Positions 39,325 through 43,541 of a stretch of DNA of 43,541 nt are shown here, piece by piece. The notes under the pieces were generated by a model, which worked only from the letters and a program-made list of their open reading frames with translations, made no database searches and was not told the origin of the DNA. The DNA is from Kiritimatiellota bacterium (GTDB lineage Bacteria; Verrucomicrobiota; Kiritimatiellia; Kiritimatiellales; Tichowtungiaceae): assembly GCA_014381785.1 (NCBI GenBank), contig JACNKZ010000053.1, positions 1 to 43,541 on the forward strand. The letters run 5' to 3'. The position numbers and the translations under genes were made by a program. Position 1 is the stretch's first letter. Every line of letters starts with the position of its first letter.

Positions 39325-42120
39325 ATGAGCAAAAAACTTTTCTTACTCGATGGCATGGCGATGGTCTATCGCTCCTACTTTGCCTTCATCCGCAACCCGA
39401 TGATCAACTCGAAGGGTCGCAACGTCTCGGCGGTGTTCGGCTTTCTCAATGCCCTGCTGGAAATCATCGACAAACAGGAGCCGACGCATATCGCCGTCGC
39501 CTTCGATGTCTCCGGGCCCACCTTCCGCCACGACGAATTTCCCGAGTACAAAGCGCAGCGCGAAGACACCCCCGAAGAGATCCGCGCCGCCGTCCCCGCT
39601 ATTATGGAATTTTTGGAAGCGTTCAAAATTCCCGTACTCACCAAGCAGGGCTTTGAGGCCGACGACATCATCGGAACTCTCGCCCGCAAAGCGGAGCAGG
39701 AAGGCTTCGACACCTACATGGTCACACCCGACAAGGACTTCGCCCAGCTGGTCGACAAACACACCTTTATGATGAAGCCCGCAAAAAAAGGGGCGGATGC
39801 CGAGGTGCTCGGCGTCAAAGAAGTGCTCGAACAATGGGGCATCGAAAAAATCGAGCAGGTCGTCGATATTCTCGGCATGGCGGGTGACGCTGCCGACAAC
39901 ATTCCCGGCATTCCCGGCATCGGCCCCAAGACGGCGCAGAAGCTGATCGCGCAGTACGGCTCGCTCGAAAACCTGCTCGAACACACCAACGAGCTGAAAG
40001 GCAAGCAGAAGGAAAATATCGAGGCCAACGTCGAGCGCGCGCACCTCTGCAAACGGCTCGTCACCATCCACACCGACGTACCGCTCGACTTCGACCCCGC
40101 CGGACTCATCCGCGGCAAGCTCGACGAGGACAAGCTCGGTGCCCTTTTCTCCGAATTCGAATTCACCTCCTTTTCCAAACGGCTGTTCGGCAAAGCGCCC
40201 GCGCCAGCCGCCCACTTCGCGCCGCCCCCGCCCACCGACGGACAGGGCGACCTCTTCGCCTTTGCTTCTCAACAGGCCCCCGCTGCTCCGGCGGTCGAAG
40301 AGGTCCCGTCGTATAAAACCATCGACGACGTGAAGCACAAATACACCCTCGTCCAGACCGCAGAGGATCGCCAACGGCTTGCGCAAAAATTATTGGGTGC
40401 AGGCTCAGCCTGCTGTTTTGATGTGGAGACCACGGGGCTGGATCCGCGCAAAGACAAACTGATCGGCATCGCCTTTGCGCTAAAGCCGCACGAAGCGTGG
40501 TACGTAACGCTTCCACCTGATACGGAAGAATTACAAAAGGCTTTGGAGCCGTTCGCACCGATCTTTGCGGATCAGAACATTCAAAAAACCGGGCACAATT
40601 TAAAATTCGATGTCGCCATGATGCAGGCGGCGGGCGTTGAGGTGAAGGGCAAGCTGTTCGACACGATGATCGCCCACTACCTGCTCGATCCCGACCAACG
40701 CCACGGCCTCGATCGATTGGCCGGAACACATCTGGGCTATCAGCCGATCCCGATCAGTGCGCTGATCGGTGAAAAGAAAAGCGAGCAGATCAATATGAAC
40801 GATGTGCCGCTCGACAAGCTGTGTGACTACGCCTGCGAAGACGCCGATGTGACGGTACAGCTGCGCGAAATTCTGGAGCCGCAGCTGGAGGAACGAAAAC
40901 TCAAGGAGGTCTTCGAGACCATTGAATGCCCGTTGATTCCGGTGCTGATTGAAATGGAAGCCAACGGCGTCGCGCTCGACACATCTGCGCTCAAAGAAAT
41001 TTCCGGTCGGCTGGCCGCCGAAATTGAGGGCTACGAAAAACACGTTTACGAGCTGGCCGGACACGAATTCAACCTCAACTCCCCCAAGCAGCTCGGCGAA
41101 GTTTTGTTCGACGAAATGCATCTGGTCGACAATCCGAAGAAAACCAAAACGGGACAGTACAAAACCAATGAGGAAGAGTTGCAGAAGCTGGCGGGTGATC
41201 ACGAGATTATCGGAACCATTCTCGACTACCGCAGCGCCACCAAACTGAAAAGCACCTACGTCGACGCCCTGCCCGAATGCATCGCCGAAAATACCGGACG
41301 CATCCACACCTCCTTTAACCAGGCGGTGACGACGACCGGACGGCTGGCGTCAAGCAACCCCAACATCCAGAACATTCCGATCCGCACCGAACAGGGACAG
41401 GAAATCCGCCGCGCCTTTGTCGCCGGCGGCAAAGAGTTCACCCTGCTGGCCGCCGACTACTCGCAGATCGAGCTGCGCATCATGGCGCACCTCAGCGGCG
41501 ACGAAGGAATGAAACAGGCCTTCATCGATGGCGAGGACATCCACACCGCCACCGCCGCGCGCGTCTTTGGCGTGCCGCTCGCCGATGTCACCTCCGACAT
41601 GCGCCGCAAAGCCAAAATGGTTAACTTCGGCATCATCTACGGCATCTCCGCCTTCGGCCTCTCGCAGCGGCTGCGCATCCCGCGCAAAGAGGCCGCCGAA
41701 ATTATCGAAAGCTATTTCGCACAGTACCCCGCCGTGAAAACCTTCATGGACGGCGTCATCGAAACCGCCAAAGAAAAGGGCTACGTCGAAACCATCTCCG
41801 GACGCCGACGCCACATCCGCGACATCAACTCGGCGAATGGAACCGTCCGCGCCGCCGCCGAACGCTACGCCATCAACGCCCCCATCCAGGGTTCCGCCGC
41901 CGACATGATCAAAATCGCCATGATCCGTATCGAAAAACTCCTGCGCGGCAAAAAAACGAAGTTACTTCTCCAGGTGCACGACGAACTCGTCTTCGACCTT
42001 CATAACGACGAACAACACCTCATCCCCGAAATCCAGAAACTCATGCAGGACGCTCTTCCTTTAAGTGTCCCCCTCATCGTCGACTGCGGCGTCGGGGAAA
42101 ATTGGTTGCAAGCTCACTAA
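39325..42120 (+). CDS. polA: DNA polymerase I with both exonuclease domains
   Basis: 931 residues from ATG 39325, chosen because KKLFLLDGMAMVYRSYFAF is the conserved start; an upstream ATG (39262) would put the palindrome inside the protein. 5'-3' exonuclease (about 1-290): IAVAFDVSGPTFRHDEFPEYKA, PDKDFAQLV, GIPGIGPKTAQKL. 3'-5' proofreading (about 345-550) with intact CFDVETTGLD, GHNLKFDV and YACEDAD acids. Polymerase motif A LLAADYSQIELRIMAHLSGD, motif B RRKAKMVNFGIIYGIS and motif C QVHDELVFD. It fills gaps in repair and removes Okazaki primers. Downstream of the ZIP gene by ~120 bp of repeats. Confidence 0.97.
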   Translation: MSKKLFLLDGMAMVYRSYFAFIRNPMINSKGRNVSAVFGFLNALLEIIDKQEPTHIAVAFDVSGPTFRHDEFPEYKAQREDTPEEIRAAVPAIMEFLEAFKIPVLTKQGFEADDIIGTLARKAEQEGFDTYMVTPDKDFAQLVDKHTFMMKPAKKGADAEVLGVKEVLEQWGIEKIEQVVDILGMAGDAADNIPGIPGIGPKTAQKLIAQYGSLENLLEHTNELKGKQKENIEANVERAHLCKRLVTIHTDVPLDFDPAGLIRGKLDEDKLGALFSEFEFTSFSKRLFGKAPAPAAHFAPPPPTDGQGDLFAFASQQAPAAPAVEEVPSYKTIDDVKHKYTLVQTAEDRQRLAQKLLGAGSACCFDVETTGLDPRKDKLIGIAFALKPHEAWYVTLPPDTEELQKALEPFAPIFADQNIQKTGHNLKFDVAMMQAAGVEVKGKLFDTMIAHYLLDPDQRHGLDRLAGTHLGYQPIPISALIGEKKSEQINMNDVPLDKLCDYACEDADVTVQLREILEPQLEERKLKEVFETIECPLIPVLIEMEANGVALDTSALKEISGRLAAEIEGYEKHVYELAGHEFNLNSPKQLGEVLFDEMHLVDNPKKTKTGQYKTNEEELQKLAGDHEIIGTILDYRSATKLKSTYVDALPECIAENTGRIHTSFNQAVTTTGRLASSNPNIQNIPIRTEQGQEIRRAFVAGGKEFTLLAADYSQIELRIMAHLSGDEGMKQAFIDGEDIHTATAARVFGVPLADVTSDMRRKAKMVNFGIIYGISAFGLSQRLRIPRKEAAEIIESYFAQYPAVKTFMDGVIETAKEKGYVETISGRRRHIRDINSANGTVRAAAERYAINAPIQGSAADMIKIAMIRIEKLLRGKKTKLLLQVHDELVFDLHNDEQHLIPEIQKLMQDALPLSVPLIVDCGVGENWLQAH

Positions 42121-42361
42121 GATTTTTTAACCACTAATTCACACTAATGGACACTAATGGGACCAACGCGAGCATAAGACTCCCTTTTGGCCTAAGGGAC
42201 GAAGTTCTTTTTCATATTTCTGAGGTTGAATCCGGCCTCAAATGCAATTGTATTTGCCCAGACTGCAAAGCCCCGTTATTGCAGAGGTAAAAGGGCATAA
42301 ATTGCTCCACCCACAGGAAACGCTGCGTTCTCTACGCTCTTTTGCGGTGATTATTTTTTTC

Positions 42362-42443
42362 CTCTCCCAATCATTTTGCCCATCAATGATTTTGCCGGTT
42401 TCTCCACTCAGTCCGGTGCGGATCATATTTTGGCAAAATCATG
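42362..42443. repeat. TGATTNTGCC inverted-repeat element, copy 1
   Basis: CTCTCCCAATCATTTTGCC...ATGATTTTGCC (42386-42396)...TCCGGTGCGG...TGGCAAAATCATG (42431-42443). The same blocks in the same order occur at 43257-43366, with TTTTGCC replaced by TTCTGCC on both arms, i.e. compensatory changes. Confidence 0.7.
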
Positions 42444-42467
42444 TTTCGGAACTTTTGCGGCTCATTT

Positions 42468-42525
42468 TTCCAGACATTGGAAGCGCAATGCGGGCGCCGC
42501 GGCTCGCGGCTTCCAATGCCTGGAA
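42468..42525. repeat. Inverted palindrome pair before the YchJ-like gene
   Basis: TTCCAGACATTGGAA (42468-42482) and TTCCAATGCCTGGAA (42511-42525), opposite orientation, each with one mismatch at the same symmetrical position (A to G, position 6 in NCM direction). They can pair to a long hairpin around a GC-rich loop. Confidence 0.85.
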
Positions 42526-42568
42526 CTTTTCAATCGTGCGGCGGGGGCGACTGAATTAACGTTGGGTC

Positions 42569-42961
42569 ATGAAAACAATGGACTGCCCGTGCGGAAGCGG
42601 GGAAATATTACAGGCGTGCTGCGGCAAGTGGATTGCCGGTCGCAAGGGTGCGCCGACGGCGGAGGCGCTAATGCGGTCGCGCTACACGGCGTATGTTTTG
42701 GCAGACGTCGACTATCTGGTGGAAACCACCCTGCCCGCATCGCGCACGCCCGATCTGGCCGCATCAATCCGTCAATGGATCAAACAGGTCGAATGGCAAC
42801 GGTTGCATGTACTGTCTGTGGAAGCGGGCGGTCGGTCGGATACGGAGGGAACGGTTGAGTTCGTGGCGGAGTTTGTCGGCCCGGACGGCGCGGACCGCCA
42901 TCACGAGTGTTCGGAGTTTCAGAAGGTTCGCGGCACCTGGGCGAAGGGGTCGGTCCCGTAA
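42569..42961 (+). CDS. YchJ-family SEC-C motif protein
   Basis: 130 residues; ATG 42569 (or MDCPCG at 42578). The N-terminal SEC-C-like zinc motif CPCGSGEILQACCGKW binds Zn through three or four Cys. Next comes PTAEALMRSRYTAYVLADVDYLVETT, the hallmark of the UPF0225/YchJ family, then a NTF2-like domain (WIKQVEWQRLHVLSVEAG...GTVEFVAEFVG...HHECSEF). The function is unknown; SEC-C motifs often mediate contacts with chaperones or the translocase. The length is slightly short but complete (E. coli YchJ ~150). It is an isolated gene between repeat-rich spacers. Confidence 0.88.
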   Translation: MKTMDCPCGSGEILQACCGKWIAGRKGAPTAEALMRSRYTAYVLADVDYLVETTLPASRTPDLAASIRQWIKQVEWQRLHVLSVEAGGRSDTEGTVEFVAEFVGPDGADRHHECSEFQKVRGTWAKGSVP

Positions 42962-43200
42962 TCTCGTAATTTTCCAAGCATTGGAACCGCAACGAGGCAT
43001 CGCGTCTACGTTTTCCAATGTCTGGAATTTTGAACCGTGCCTTCGGCACTATTTCCTTCGGAAATTATTTATCGCTTCGCTTTCAGGCGCTTTCTGCGCG
43101 TTTTTGCGGCTGAATATTTTCCAATGTCTGGAACTTTTCGTGTGGTTCGTGTTTTTCGTGGTGGAAATTCTTCCAATGTTTGGAAACCGGTGCGGAGCGC

Positions 43201-43228
43201 GGCGGCCTCGGCGAGGCCCGCCCTACCT
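43201..43228. repeat. GC-rich hairpin repeat related to the rlmA insert
   Basis: GGCGGCCTCGGCGAGGCCCGCC is self-complementary, followed by CTACC. Its reverse complement GGTAGGGCGGGCCTCGCCGA differs in two places from 22961-22980 in rlmA. Confidence 0.65.
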
Positions 43229-43256
43229 GACTTTTCCAAGGTCTGGAACGTTTTCC

Positions 43257-43366
43257 TCTCCCAATCGTTCTGCCTATAAATGATTCTGCCTATCTCCTTC
43301 TCCCAGCCCGGTGCGGTTCACCGTGAGTGGTTCACCATGAACGGATCAGATTTTGGCAGAATCATG
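43257..43366. repeat. TGATTNTGCC inverted-repeat element, copy 2
   Basis: CTCCCAATCGTTCTGCC...TGATTCTGCC (43281-43290)...CCCGGTGCGG...GGCAGAATCA (43355-43364)TGAACG. It parallels 42362-42443 with an extra GGTTCACCGTGAGTGGTTCACC block (itself a tandem TTCACC) in the middle. Confidence 0.7.
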
Positions 43367-43372
43367 AACGAA

Positions 43373-43541
43373 TCACTCAGCGGTTTTAAGGCGTCGCAGC
43401 CGGCTGTAAATTTGCAGGAAGTCCCGGTGGGCGGGCGAAACCTCTTCCCAGCTGGCGGCGACGTGCAGGCCGTGGAAGCTGAGATTTCCCGCGGCGATTT
43501 CGGCGGCATCGTGCCGGTCGGCAGCGTCGAAGAAGAGGGGG
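43373..43541 (-). CDS. 3' end of an unrecognised gene (runs off the window)
   Basis: On the minus strand an open frame enters from the right edge and ends at TGA 43375-43373 after 55 codons; it starts PLFFDAADRHDAAEIAAGNL and ends DFLQIYSRLRRLKTAE. Its codon use (GC-rich third positions) matches the core genes and it has helical, charged text with no low complexity, so I judge it a real C-terminus. I recognise no family. It ends 7 bp before the inverted-repeat element at 43257-43366, which might serve as its transcript end. Confidence 0.55.
   Translation of the reverse strand, partial: PLFFDAADRHDAAEIAAGNLSFHGLHVAASWEEVSPAHRDFLQIYSRLRRLKTAE

Larger units (their letters stand above)
42121..42568. 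other. Repeat-rich spacer between polA and the YchJ-like gene
   Basis: 448 bp with no gene. Contents: tandem CACTAATGG units (42133-42160); TGATTTTGCC / GGCAAAATCA inverted repeat with surrounding CTCTCCCAAT block (42362-42443), similar to 43257-43370; two palindromes in opposite orientation (42468-42482, 42511-42525). The stretch 42165-42350 shows nothing I recognise. Confidence 0.6.
42962..43372. other. Repeat-dense spacer with five palindrome copies
   Basis: 411 bp. Palindrome copies at 42972-42986 (exact), 43013-43027, 43119-43133 (each one mismatch), 43171-43185 (exact) and 43234-43248 (one mismatch). The first faces the others, giving one inverted pair (42972/43013). A GGCGGCCTCGGCGAGGCCCGCC hairpin (43201-43222) and a TGATTCTGCC element (43257-43366) fill the rest. 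No gene is seen. Confidence 0.7.

Noticed and set aside
39343-40386. 347-codon frame antisense to polA
   Set aside because: polA domains are unambiguous on plus; the antisense text is Gly/Val/Asp-biased.
42165-42350. Possible small gene between polA and ychJ
   Set aside because: Open frames here are short, lack ribosome sites and have no coherent protein text.
43318-43509. 63-codon minus-strand frame at the right end
   Set aside because: Overlaps the inverted-repeat element and competes with a better frame (43373-43541) whose text looks like a true protein C-terminus.

Overview
The window (43.5 kb, high GC outside one accessory stretch) reads as chromosomal DNA of a PVC-superphylum bacterium, most likely a Kiritimatiellota (Pontiella-like) anaerobe. 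This assignment is an inference. It rests on an Amuc_1098-type secretin, a HydABC-type [FeFe] hydrogenase, very large secreted proteins with phospholipase D-like, lamin-tail and Ig-like modules, a eukaryote-like hexokinase, and intergenic spacers crowded with short repeats. No sequence search was possible.

Layout. (1) 1-4280: accessory region ending at a tRNA-Ser(CGA). It holds three copies of a ~100-bp repeat that ends in a tRNA-Ser-like 3' tail, integron-cassette-like units (attC-like hairpins beside an AAA ATPase gene and two membrane-protein genes), a ribbon-helix-helix gene beside a truncated GIY-YIG gene, and a MITE-like element. (2) 4450-11540: a secretin gene, then a 1608-residue secreted protein with two HKD motifs. 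(3) 11830-15161 (minus): ribosome and tRNA-maturation cluster rpsP-khpA-trmD-rplS-rnhB-yraN, with rimM missing from its usual place. (4) 15321-20795 (minus): hydC-hydB-hydA operon in which HydB is fused to a GltD/NfnB-like flavoprotein. (5) 21412-25516: dinB and rlmA on plus, tilS-prmC on minus. (6) 25593-29228 (minus): overlapping operon of VTC domain, DUF4956, HlyD-like and TolC-like genes. (7) 29585-33151 (minus): serS, hexokinase, CPBP protease. (8) 33360-36044: asd, a small lipoprotein, metF, an HU-like protein. (9) 36273-42120 (plus): PTS IIA, cation/proton antiporter, ZIP transporter, polA. (10) 42121-43541: repeat-dense spacer with a YchJ-like gene and the 3' end of an unrecognised gene.

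The most striking signal is not a gene. It is a 15-bp palindromic element, TTCCARNCMTTGGAA, with 17 exact TTCCAANNNTTGGAA copies and about 12 near copies. Its three central bases give it a direction. It lies in spacers, sometimes as inverted pairs that form long hairpins, and inside conserved genes. All nine coding copies face the same way relative to transcription although they use three reading frames, and in prmC and tilS they appear to replace ordinary residues without changing protein length. This resembles a genome-wide recognition sequence (DNA uptake, nucleoid-protein or regulator site) more than a transposed repeat. Its function is unknown to me.

Other points of interest are the HydB-GltD fusion, the VTC-DUF4956-HlyD-TolC operon, and a hairpin repeat apparently inserted in frame in rlmA.
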